Positions 7,778 through 13,899 of a DNA stretch of 64,000 nucleotides are shown piece by piece. Every line of letters begins with the position of its first letter. Position 1 is the stretch's first letter. The translations under genes were made by a program, and so were the position numbers. The notes beneath the pieces were generated by a model. It did not search any database. It was given only the letters and a program-made list of their open reading frames with translations, and had not been told where the DNA came from. The stretch is from Chitinophagaceae bacterium (GTDB lineage: Bacteria; Bacteroidota; Bacteroidia; Chitinophagales; Chitinophagaceae): assembly GCA_026415715.1 (NCBI GenBank), contig JAOAGO010000001.1, positions 62,001-126,000 on the forward strand. The letters run 5' to 3'.

Positions 7778-8089
7778 ATGAAACAAAAGCGATTGAAAAT
7801 ATACCTGTCGGGCCGGGTAACGGGAGATGCCCGCGAGGATGTAGAGCTAAAATTTGGCAAAGCAGAAGAGCAGTTAGCGCTAAAGGGCTACGAGGTAATA
7901 AACCCTACCAAACGCGTGCATGCAGATGAGAAATGGGATCTGGCCATGCGGCAATGTATTGCTGATATGATGCAATGCGATGCGCTGCTGATGCTGCCCG
8001 ACTGGAAAACCAGCCGCGGCGCAACCATTGAACACAAACTGGCCGAATGGCTGAACATACCGATATACTATGACGCCAAAGAACTATAA
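7778..8089 (+). CDS. DUF4406 protein (deoxyribosyltransferase-like fold)
   Basis: 103 residues. The start LKIYLSGRVTGD, the middle EVINPTK and the end CDALLMLPDWKTSRGATIE match the DUF4406 family, which shares the fold of nucleoside 2-deoxyribosyltransferases: glycine-rich start, then a D-W-S-x-G-A-x-x-E pattern near the end. DUF4406 genes are common in phages, where a role in nucleotide salvage or base modification is suspected but not shown. It follows the terminator-bearing spacer and overlaps the HNH gene by 20 bp. Confidence 0.8.
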   Translation: MKQKRLKIYLSGRVTGDAREDVELKFGKAEEQLALKGYEVINPTKRVHADEKWDLAMRQCIADMMQCDALLMLPDWKTSRGATIEHKLAEWLNIPIYYDAKEL

Positions 8090-8726
8090 ATACCAAGACA
8101 TAGCAGATCGGGTGCAGGAGCTTTACTTAACGGTGCCGCTAAAAACCCTTGCCCGAAAACTGGGCGTAAGTCAAATAACCGTTAGGCGAAGCCTCAAATA
8201 TTTAAAACTTACCATACCCGAAGCGCTTGCCCAAGAGCGCAAACAAAAGGGCATGTTTCGCAAAGGAATGGCGCCTGCCAACAAAGGAAAAAAAATGAGC
8301 CCCGAATTAAAACAACGCGTGGCACATACATTTTTCCAAAAAGGACACAAGCCCCACAACACCAAATATGACGGCTGCATAACCTTACGCAAAAAGTGGA
8401 ACGGTAAGCAATACTATTTTATACGCATAGGCGAAAAGAAATGGGAGCTGCTGCACCGGCATATATGGGAGCTGAATTACGGAGCTATACCCAAGGGGAT
8501 GAACGTAGTATTTAAAGACGGAAACCCCCTGAATGTACAACTTGATAACCTGGAACTAATCATCAAATCCGAAAACCTGAAACGTAACAGGGCCGCTTTT
8601 CTATCGCAAACCAAAGAAGTGCGCGATGTAAAACAGTTGATTAACAAAATAAACGATACCATTAAAAAAAAACGAAAACTATATGAAAAACAACACACTA
8701 CAAGAGCTGAACAACAACCTGTTTGA
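8070..8726 (+). CDS. HNH endonuclease-like protein with N-terminal HTH
   Basis: 218 residues. Residues 1-45 form a helix-turn-helix (LARKLGVSQITVRRSLKYL). They are followed by a linker with two NUMOD-like motifs (FRKGMAPANKG; FQKGHKPHNTKYDG) and an HNH_3-type core at about 128-162 (LLHRHIWELNYG, FKDGNPLNVQLDNLEL). The usual second His of the VNHxDG motif is Phe (VVFKDG), a variant common in Bacteroidota HNH proteins. The order resembles free-standing homing endonucleases. It may be a selfish insertion in the early operon or a phage gene proper; short overlaps with both neighbours favour integration into the operon. Confidence 0.8.
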   Translation: MTPKNYKYQDIADRVQELYLTVPLKTLARKLGVSQITVRRSLKYLKLTIPEALAQERKQKGMFRKGMAPANKGKKMSPELKQRVAHTFFQKGHKPHNTKYDGCITLRKKWNGKQYYFIRIGEKKWELLHRHIWELNYGAIPKGMNVVFKDGNPLNVQLDNLELIIKSENLKRNRAAFLSQTKEVRDVKQLINKINDTIKKKRKLYEKQHTTRAEQQPV

Positions 8727-8913
8727 CCAACTAAGGCGGCTAAACAGCGATATGAGTGCAGAAGAGTTGAAACAAGAAATAGAGCGCGCCAAAGCCATGA
8801 GCGCATTGGGTACGTTAATAGTAAACAACAGTAAGGTGGTGCTATCGGCCTTAAGGCTGAAAAACAGCGGGCAATCGGATGAGGAAGATACCGAAAAATT
8901 GCTGGGTTTATGA
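8683..8913 (+). CDS. Hypothetical small helical phage protein
   Basis: 76 residues, predicted as two or three helices with an acidic tail (SDEEDTEKLLGL). The core EELKQEIERAKAMSALGTLIVNN resembles small phage proteins often found beside HNH and GemA genes. No known function. It overlaps the HNH gene by 44 bp and ends in an ATGA overlap with the next gene. Confidence 0.6.
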   Translation: MKNNTLQELNNNLFDQLRRLNSDMSAEELKQEIERAKAMSALGTLIVNNSKVVLSALRLKNSGQSDEEDTEKLLGL

Positions 8914-9191
8914 TGAAAAGATACGTGATAACACATGAGGCTATTAGCGGCCGTATAGTGGTGGACTACCTGAACGGCAAAATAGCCGTTATAAGGCTGG
9001 ATGAAGCAGAGATAAACGATAAGGCCGCCGAAAAGTTTTTGCGCACGGTGCCCGTTTTGGAAGAGCAGCTGCCAGCTGCGTTCAGCAGCAAGACGATTAT
9101 TGTACCGGAGGACTACCCGGTAGATTTTGAGTATTTCTGGAAAAGGTATCAGCTGCACCGCAACCGGTACAAGGCGGAGCAGGTTTTTTAA
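8910..9191 (+). CDS. Replication-type small protein, 5' part of a frame-split gene
   Basis: 93 residues in this frame; starts by an ATGA overlap with the previous stop. The C-terminal part PVDFEYFWKRYQLHRNRYKA resembles the start of the replication-protein motif (F-W-x-x-Y, then K and A) that normally continues for some 50 residues more. Here the frame ends at TAA 9189-9191 inside a T6-A5 run (9184-9194). The expected continuation is open in the -1 frame up to 9340. Either the gene carries a frameshift (one T lost from a T7 run), or ribosomal/transcriptional slippage joins the two halves. Confidence 0.7.
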   Translation: MMKRYVITHEAISGRIVVDYLNGKIAVIRLDEAEINDKAAEKFLRTVPVLEEQLPAAFSSKTIIVPEDYPVDFEYFWKRYQLHRNRYKAEQVF

Positions 9192-9340
9192 AAATAGCTA
9201 AGGCCGATCAAATAAAGGCCTGCATAAATGTGGAGCAATATGCCAAATATTGCCATAAAAACCGGGACTGGTATCAGCCGATGCTGGCCGACCGGTACCT
9301 GAGAACCAAAGAATACGAAACCCAATGGCATGCACTATGA
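9185..9340 (+). CDS. -1-frame continuation of the preceding gene
   Basis: The -1 frame across the T6-A5 run reads FLKIAKADQIKACINVEQYA..., then NRDWYQPMLADRYLRTKEYE, and stops at TGA 9338-9340. This completes the usual end of small phage replication proteins (an aromatic NRDWYQP-like segment, then a short basic helix). It has no good start of its own. The stop overlaps the GemA start as ATGA (9337-9340), the same coupling used at 8910, which suggests this frame is or recently was translated. Confidence 0.55.
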   Translation, partial: FLKIAKADQIKACINVEQYAKYCHKNRDWYQPMLADRYLRTKEYETQWHAL

Positions 9341-9741
9341 TAACAACACAACGCAACCGAACACTGCACGCCTTGCTGCACGCCACCTGCCTGATGAGCC
9401 AAAAAGCTAACTTAGTGCTGGGCATAAGCGGCGGCCGCACCGAAAAAAGCAGCGAGCTAACCGATACGGAAGCCAGAGAACTGTGCGACTACCTGCGGCG
9501 GCAGCTGCCGCAAGGCAGTACCCCGGAAAAAGCCAACACCATGCGGCGGAAAATAATAGCCATGGCGCACCAAATGGGATGGAAAACACCCGACGGGCGC
9601 GCCGATATGCAACGCATTAACCACTGGTGCAGCCAGCAGTGGGGCAAAAAACCGCTAAACGGCTACACCCTGCACGAACTGCCCAAGCTGGTAAGCATAT
9701 TTGAAAAGGTATATATCCAATTTTTACACAAAACAAAATAA
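9337..9741 (+). CDS. GemA/Gp16-like regulatory protein
   Basis: 134 residues from ATG 9337, chosen because it overlaps the -1-frame stop as ATGA; ATG 9325 would add four residues. The region KANTMRRKIIAMAHQMGW, a middle ADMQRINHWC and the end NGYTLHELPKLVSIFEK match the GemA/Gp16 family (DUF1018). In Mu, GemA modulates host DNA supercoiling and late-gene expression. It is the last gene before a consensus promoter and the antirepressor unit. Confidence 0.82.
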   Translation: MITTQRNRTLHALLHATCLMSQKANLVLGISGGRTEKSSELTDTEARELCDYLRRQLPQGSTPEKANTMRRKIIAMAHQMGWKTPDGRADMQRINHWCSQQWGKKPLNGYTLHELPKLVSIFEKVYIQFLHKTK

Positions 9742-9773
9742 TTTGGTAAAACCGGAACAAAGCCGTAGATTTG
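9742..9773 (+). promoter_or_regulatory. Consensus promoter of the antirepressor unit
   Basis: TTTG (9742-9745), a 20-nt spacer, and TAGATTTG (9766-9773): an exact match to the Bacteroidota sigma-ABfr form TTTG-N19..21-TAnnTTTG. Transcription should start around 9780, about 45 nt ahead of the structured RNA. The -35-like box begins right after the GemA stop codon. Confidence 0.75.
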
Positions 9774-9818
9774 CTTTTGACAACACCTTTTAGAGCAATG
9801 TTCCGATTATTTACAGCT

Positions 9819-9900
9819 AAAAATAAGGCAGGCATACGGGTGAAAGTCCCGAGACTTCTCATGCTCTATGAGGTTGTTCTCAGTGACCTGCCGATTTTTA
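9819..9900 (+). ncRNA. Structured leader RNA upstream of the antirepressor (c4-like candidate)
   Basis: A three-way arrangement: closing stem GGCAGG (9827-9832) with CCTGCC (9887-9892), extended by AAAAAT/ATTTTT outside; hairpin CGGG-TGAAAGT-CCCG (9837-9851); hairpin CTCAT-GCTCT-ATGAG (9858-9872). The 3' arm runs into GATTTTTATTT, so the closing stem doubles as an intrinsic terminator placed directly before the antirepressor ATG (9904). In phages P1 and P7 a small c4 antisense RNA from the same transcript represses ant. Position and size fit, but I found only weak complementarity (five bases) to the downstream start region, so an attenuator or protein-bound leader is equally possible. Confidence 0.5.
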
Positions 9901-9903
9901 TTT

Positions 9904-10566
9904 ATGACAACATTTCAGTCGAAAGTCCAGCCGACCGCTACTCGGAGCCTGGCGGCAGTCCATGTTGACTTGCCTTTAATTCAGCAGGGTGAAAAATTGT
10001 TAATTTCAGCCTTTTTATTACACAAAAAATTAGGAGTGAAAACCCGGTTCAATGACTGGTTTCAAAGAAGAATTGATAAGTATGGTTTTGAAATCAACAT
10101 TGACTTTTACTCAAATTTGAGTAAATCTAAGACGCGGCCTGTTAGCGATTATTTATTGTCGCTTGATATGGCAAAAGAGCTAGCCATGTTAGAAGAAAAC
10201 GAGATAGGCCGTGCAGTACGGCGCTATTTTATAGAGAAGGAGAAAGAGCTTCGCGGGGTGTTAATGCTACCCGCCGGCAGTGAATTATTGAAAGGCCTTA
10301 AGCCACTTAAAATAAACGGCCGGGTACTGTATCCGTACCGGGAGGTACCGCGTCGCTGCGGCTATAGCGCCAAAAGCAGCGGCAGCCACCGCAAAGCCCG
10401 CTACTGGATGCACTTTGTGCTGTACGATAACCTGCTGTACATTACCAAAGAGTTTGCCCTGCACCTGTACCATCAGATGCAGCTGATGCAAAACCGCAAA
10501 GCGCTGCCGGCTGCTCAGCCGGTGCTGCCTTTGCAATTTGGCGACAATAGTTTGTTAACATTTTAA
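9904..10566 (+). CDS. AntA-domain antirepressor
   Basis: 220 residues from ATG 9904. Residues about 25-105 match the AntA/AntB family: PLIQQGEKLLISAFLLHKKL, RFNDWFQRRIDKYGF, then YLLSLDMAKELAMLEENE and RRYFIEKEKEL. The C-terminal half (about 120-195) is a second basic domain with several Tyr and Trp. Antirepressors of this kind inactivate phage repressors (P1 Ant1/Ant2) and promote lytic growth. The gene has its own consensus promoter and a structured leader, so it is probably controlled separately from the early operon. A longer start (ATG 9868) would lie inside the leader RNA and is less likely. Confidence 0.8.
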   Translation: MTTFQSKVQPTATRSLAAVHVDLPLIQQGEKLLISAFLLHKKLGVKTRFNDWFQRRIDKYGFEINIDFYSNLSKSKTRPVSDYLLSLDMAKELAMLEENEIGRAVRRYFIEKEKELRGVLMLPAGSELLKGLKPLKINGRVLYPYREVPRRCGYSAKSSGSHRKARYWMHFVLYDNLLYITKEFALHLYHQMQLMQNRKALPAAQPVLPLQFGDNSLLTF

Positions 10567-10577
10567 CCCCCCCCCCC
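10567..10577 (+). repeat. Homopolymer of 11 C residues
   Basis: C11 lies one base after the antirepressor TAA and three bases before the ATG of the next gene, where its ribosome-binding region would be. A tract of this length is prone to slippage, so spacing in front of the downstream gene could vary between cells; read error in the assembly is the alternative. Confidence 0.8.
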
Positions 10578-10580
10578 GTT

Positions 10581-10799
10581 ATGAATACGTTCGACTTAAG
10601 GCCCATCATAGAATTTTTCCAAAACGAAATTTCACCTTTGGAAATAGCTAAAATTTTAGACGAGGCCATTATGGCCTACATCAGCAGGATGGCAAAGGAA
10701 GACACGGGTATTGGAAACGAAGATTATGAAAATATATTTTACCTGCGCGCCATGCGAAATGTTTTGCTGGAGGCAGGTCATATAAAGGTGTTTAAATAA
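10581..10799 (+). CDS. Hypothetical small phage protein
   Basis: 72 residues, helical and acidic, from ATG 10581. It begins directly after an 11-C tract and ends before a strong terminator, making it the last gene of the antirepressor transcript. No family recognised. Confidence 0.55.
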   Translation: MNTFDLRPIIEFFQNEISPLEIAKILDEAIMAYISRMAKEDTGIGNEDYENIFYLRAMRNVLLEAGHIKVFK

Positions 10800-10820
10800 A
10801 AGAAGCAACCACAGCCACAT

Positions 10821-10852
10821 AAACCCGGCGCTGCACACGTGCCGGGTTTTTT
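10821..10852 (+). terminator. Strong intrinsic terminator
   Basis: AAACCCGGC (10821-10829) pairs with GCCGGGTTT (10841-10849), followed by a T-run. It ends the antirepressor transcript. Confidence 0.9.
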
Positions 10853-10866
10853 GTTGATAAATGTTG

Positions 10867-10897
10867 TTTCTCTGCTTTAATCATGAAGCTAAATTTG
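10867..10897 (+). promoter_or_regulatory. Predicted promoter
   Basis: TTTC (10867-10870), 19-nt spacer, TAAATTTG (10890-10897). The -7 element is exact and the -33 element has one mismatch. It lies just after the terminator and would give a very short leader for the gene at 10912. Confidence 0.5.
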
Positions 10898-10911
10898 ATA
10901 AACTTTGTAAA

Positions 10912-11205
10912 ATGGCATACTGCAAAAAAAATCAATTGCTCAGGGCGCAGGCGGTGCAGCAGGTGTATCGCCAGTACAAATCAGAGGGGCTGAGCGATAG
11001 TTTTGTTTACCGCAAGTACATTAAAGACCGTTTTTTCATCAGCTATAGTACTTTTTTAAAATACCTGGGCACCCCCGTTGCCCGCGAGTTAAAAGCGCTG
11101 AACGCCAGACAAGCTAATCGCCCTTCTGATGCGGATTATCAATCGGAAGTTCAGCCTCCTCGGCACCCGGTTCGGGTTGGGGTTCATCAACAGGATCGCC
11201 AATAG
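10912..11205 (+). CDS. Hypothetical phage protein, end of rightward early region
   Basis: 97 residues from ATG 10912, where a basic start (MAYCKKNQLL) follows a predicted promoter; ATG 10861 would precede that promoter. The core VYRQYKSEGLSDSFVYRKYI followed by FFISYSTFLKYL recurs, from memory, in Bacteroidota Mu-like prophages at this position. It looks like a small DNA-binding protein, but this is unproven. Its last 92 bp overlap, tail to tail, the gene at 11114-11761, so the final 30 residues may be a readthrough of the opposite strand's coding pattern. Confidence 0.55.
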   Translation: MAYCKKNQLLRAQAVQQVYRQYKSEGLSDSFVYRKYIKDRFFISYSTFLKYLGTPVARELKALNARQANRPSDADYQSEVQPPRHPVRVGVHQQDRQ

Positions 11206-11761
11206 GATTGCCTTCGTCTTGCTCGCCATCAGGTTCGGGTTGGGGGTTATCCGGAGGTTCAGGCTTTATTATTTCGGTAGTAAGATGAAGAGCAGACTTT
11301 TTGGTTTGAGGGTTGGGCATGGCGTCATCGTCTGTTATGGTTACACGGTAGTCTATTTCAAACAGAATAATACCATCTTCTCTGTTGATATTGCGTTGTG
11401 TCTGGCGTGTAAGCGGCCCGCCGTTTGGCACAGGTTTAAAACCATGCAGCAAGGCCTGTATGGCGGCCAGTAGGTCGTAAGCGGGCTTTAAAGCTGCATT
11501 TTGCATGCTTAGCCTGGCGGCCACATTAGGGTTTACCAGCCGCTGGTAACCAATGGTTAGCCTTACGGTAGCATCGGCCAGTTGCACTCCCTGCCCCAAG
11601 TTGCTGTAAGCAGCCTGCGGAATGTTCACCAAAACGCAAGGGTATTTTACCGGGTGTTCATAGCCGAAAAAATCCAGTTGGCCCCAGTTCTCCGAAATGT
11701 ATTTCAGCGCCGCAATTTGGTTCAGCCGCTGCAGAATAGATTGAATAACATCGGCGTACAT
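11114..11761 (-). CDS. Tail-terminator-like phage protein with Pro/Glu-rich tail
   Basis: 215 residues. The first 150 (MYADVIQSILQRLNQI..., VKYPCVLVNIP, then a beta-rich middle ending IILFEIDYRVTITDD) have the plan of head-tail joining or tail terminator proteins, which also suits its position after the gpG-like gene. Residues about 165-205 are low complexity, with PQPEP occurring twice among Asp/Glu/Gly. It is the promoter-distal gene of the leftward head operon and starts 6 bp after the gpG-like stop. Family membership is inferred from context. Confidence 0.6.
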   Translation of the reverse strand: MYADVIQSILQRLNQIAALKYISENWGQLDFFGYEHPVKYPCVLVNIPQAAYSNLGQGVQLADATVRLTIGYQRLVNPNVAARLSMQNAALKPAYDLLAAIQALLHGFKPVPNGGPLTRQTQRNINREDGIILFEIDYRVTITDDDAMPNPQTKKSALHLTTEIIKPEPPDNPQPEPDGEQDEGNPIGDPVDEPQPEPGAEEAELPIDNPHQKGD

Positions 11762-11767
11762 GGCAGA

Positions 11768-12319
11768 TTATTTTTTGGGTTTAAGTATTTCGCGGATATA
11801 TTTTTCCACATCTTTCATATTGTCATCAAAAATTTGGGCAATGGCCTGGCTTATTATGGGGTGGTCGCCAATAAATTGGCGTTGTTTGATATGGATTTTG
11901 CTGCCTGCTTTTTTCAGGGCCATAGCTTTGTAAAAGGCTGCTTGCTGCGAAAGAAGGGCATGGGATTTTTTTTGCCCCGGCGTTGGGGTGTTATTTTTTG
12001 ATGTATTACCGGCGGTTTTGCGGTACATAGCCCAGAAAAACCGTTTCATTTGCGGTGTTACGGTAATGGAGCCGCCTTCGTTGTGTATATTGGCATAAGG
12101 CAGGTGCGAGGAAATGATGATGTTGTGGCCATCTATCCGGTAGCGCAGGCTTCGGGCCAGCTTGCCGGTACGGTACATGGTGGAGCCGATACCTCGCGGA
12201 TGGTAAGACGAAGGCCAGGGCCTTCCGAAAAAGGATTTGGTGGTAAAATTTTGGTCGTACAGTTCGTTAACTTTAACCTTTACGTCGGTGAGTATTTGAT
12301 GAAAAAAATTTTTGCTCAT
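11768..12319 (-). CDS. Virion morphogenesis protein, Mu gpG-like
   Basis: 183 residues. The segment STMYRTGKLARSLRYRIDG followed by IISSHLPYANIHNEGG is the hallmark of the phage virion morphogenesis/gpG family, needed for head completion or head-tail joining. A long basic C-terminal region follows. It lies downstream of the MuF-type gene in the leftward operon, but the two genes are separated by 83 bp that hold a small antisense transcription unit. Confidence 0.85.
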   Translation of the reverse strand: MSKNFFHQILTDVKVKVNELYDQNFTTKSFFGRPWPSSYHPRGIGSTMYRTGKLARSLRYRIDGHNIIISSHLPYANIHNEGGSITVTPQMKRFFWAMYRKTAGNTSKNNTPTPGQKKSHALLSQQAAFYKAMALKKAGSKIHIKQRQFIGDHPIISQAIAQIFDDNMKDVEKYIREILKPKK

Positions 12320-12323
12320 TTTT

Positions 12324-12354
12324 TTTGGTTGTTAATTAAAAAAACTTACATTTG
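12324..12354 (+). promoter_or_regulatory. Consensus promoter opposing the head operon
   Basis: TTTG (12324-12327), 19-nt spacer, TACATTTG (12347-12354). This is an exact match to the Bacteroidota promoter consensus, on the strand opposite to the surrounding genes. The predicted start is about 12361. Confidence 0.75.
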
Positions 12355-12360
12355 CATTAC

Positions 12361-12428
12361 AAAGTGGAGAGACATTGCGTCTCGCCCGCCCCCGATGAGG
12401 AACTAGTCTTCATCGGGCTTTTTTATTT
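12361..12428 (+). ncRNA. Putative antisense small RNA at the MuF/gpG junction
   Basis: About 68 nt between a consensus promoter and a strong terminator. It contains hairpin GAGAC-ATTGC-GTCTC (12369-12383) and terminator stem CCCGATGAGGA/TCTTCATCGGG (12391-12417, one G-U pair, loop ACTAG), followed by CTTTTTTATTTTTT. No ORF fits. The RNA is complementary to the leftward late mRNA: to the last eight codons plus stop of the MuF-type gene (from 12403) and to the leader of the gpG-like gene. It could therefore affect mRNA stability or translation of either. Existence is predicted from sequence only. Confidence 0.6.
12391..12427 (+). terminator. Intrinsic terminator of the antisense unit
   Basis: An 11-bp stem with 5-nt loop followed on the plus strand by CTTTTTTATTTTTT. 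On the minus strand the stem is followed by a GC-rich run without U-tract, so it should stop rightward transcription only. The stop codon of the leftward MuF-type gene lies within the hairpin. Confidence 0.8.
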
Positions 12429-13899
12429 TTTTGATAATAATTTTATTTTTATGCATAAAGTGTACGTATTTTGCGTTCACTTTTTTAACGTCATTACTTT
12501 TAGAAATTCTCTCCACAATATCGTCAAGCCTTTTGAACTGGTCGTCGTTTATTTTAACAACCGCCACGGCTCCCTGGATAGTAGCTTTTTCTACGGCTTT
12601 GTTAAATTGACCTTCGGGCCTTTGCTTTGTATCTATGTAAGATATATCAGGGTGGTTATTTAGTCTTAAATCCGGGTTTTTTAATATATTTTTTAAATCG
12701 GGATATACCCTTTTTTTTAGTTGCAGATGCTCTTTTTTGGTAATTTCAGGATTTATGAATATTTGTTTATCAAAAAAAGTATTGGCATAGGCCTTTGCAA
12801 ATTCCATATTTTTCTTGAATTCGTCATTGCGGTTGACAAGCTTATGTACCAGAATTTTGGATTTTGTTTCCGGATTATGTTCAAATTCTTCCCATTGTTG
12901 TTTTATGGGAAAGCTTAAAATTTCTTTTTCTTTATCTAATTTTTTTCTTTTGTTTTCTGCACTTTTATTTAGATTTTGTGCTACTTTACATCTTTCGCTC
13001 CGGCTGTCCGGGCTGCATTGCGACAGGTCGCCGCGGTACGGATGGTTGGGCGGGAAGATTACTTTTTGTTTGCCCGGATTAAACCGGAAAATTTCCAGTA
13101 CGTTTTCGCCTTTTTTATTGAGCTGTGTGGTAGCTTTATCGGCTATTTTTTCGGCTTCTTTTAAGTCGGTTTCTGGATAATCTTTTTTCAGTACCTGTAC
13201 TACCCGGCATCGGCATCGCCATCCGTTGGGCGGGTAGTATTTATCCCAAAAGGGGCTGTTGGCCGGCAGGGTAATGCCTTCCATGGCGCGGTGGGTGTCG
13301 CGTACTTTATCGTCGTTGGCGGTGCGGTATTGCAGGTTGTAGCGTTTGCCTTCGGGGTCGTCTTCCTCAAACTGCAGCCACTCGTTTACAGCCATAGCGC
13401 TTTGCGTGGCAAAGATGTATTCTGCTTCGAGGTAGTGTTCATTATATGTTTTAATAATGTTTTGAACATCATTTAAAAAACGATAAAAGGGCTTAATGTT
13501 TTTATTTTCATCCAGCAGTAGCAGCGCGGCTTCTTTAAGTTGAGCATAGGTTTTGAAGCCGGAGAAGATGAAAATATCGTTTTCAATGGATTTTACGGCA
13601 GCCTCGGGCATGGTAATTTTAATTTGGTCTTTGGCAGCCTTTCTGAAAATAGCGGCCGTTTCGGTTATGAGTTGCTGTACGGCGGGTTTGTCCAACAGAT
13701 CCGGCGTGCATTTACCTTCTTCATGCAGCGCTTTATAAGCTTTGCGGATGGTTTTGGGTTTAGGTTTTTTGTTTTTGCCTTTGCCTTTGCCCTCCTGGTT
13801 GCTTAGGGTAGTGTGTGGGCAGCATACATCGCCATAGAGCAGCCTTAGCGTATGGTGAAAATAGGCAAGGTTGGTTTGCAGCGCATGATGCCCGCTCAT
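12403..13899 (-). CDS. MuF-type head morphogenesis protein with C-terminal toxin-like extension
   Basis: 498 residues. The SPP1 gp7/Mu F domain is clear at about 155-232: YRTANDDKVRDTHRAMEG, then FWDKYYPPNGWRCRC. The protein continues for some 250 residues. After a Lys-rich linker (about 310-335) comes a separate domain (about 345-498) with KTKSKILVHKLV-like, DISYIDTKQRPEGQFNKAVE and AVAVVKINDDQFKRLDD segments. This resembles the nuclease-fold extensions (PBECR or CdiA tRNase types) found on MuF proteins in temperate phages. Such MuF toxins are thought to be carried with the virion. No obvious immunity gene follows. The head role is firm; the nuclease assignment is tentative. Confidence 0.8.
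   Translation of the reverse strand: MSGHHALQTNLAYFHHTLRLLYGDVCCPHTTLSNQEGKGKGKNKKPKPKTIRKAYKALHEEGKCTPDLLDKPAVQQLITETAAIFRKAAKDQIKITMPEAAVKSIENDIFIFSGFKTYAQLKEAALLLLDENKNIKPFYRFLNDVQNIIKTYNEHYLEAEYIFATQSAMAVNEWLQFEEDDPEGKRYNLQYRTANDDKVRDTHRAMEGITLPANSPFWDKYYPPNGWRCRCRVVQVLKKDYPETDLKEAEKIADKATTQLNKKGENVLEIFRFNPGKQKVIFPPNHPYRGDLSQCSPDSRSERCKVAQNLNKSAENKRKKLDKEKEILSFPIKQQWEEFEHNPETKSKILVHKLVNRNDEFKKNMEFAKAYANTFFDKQIFINPEITKKEHLQLKKRVYPDLKNILKNPDLRLNNHPDISYIDTKQRPEGQFNKAVEKATIQGAVAVVKINDDQFKRLDDIVERISKSNDVKKVNAKYVHFMHKNKIIIKKIKKPDED

Noticed and set aside
9771-9968. A 65-codon ORF across the antirepressor leader
   Set aside because: It runs through the three-stem RNA and the antA start, with no family and no spacing to a ribosome-binding site.
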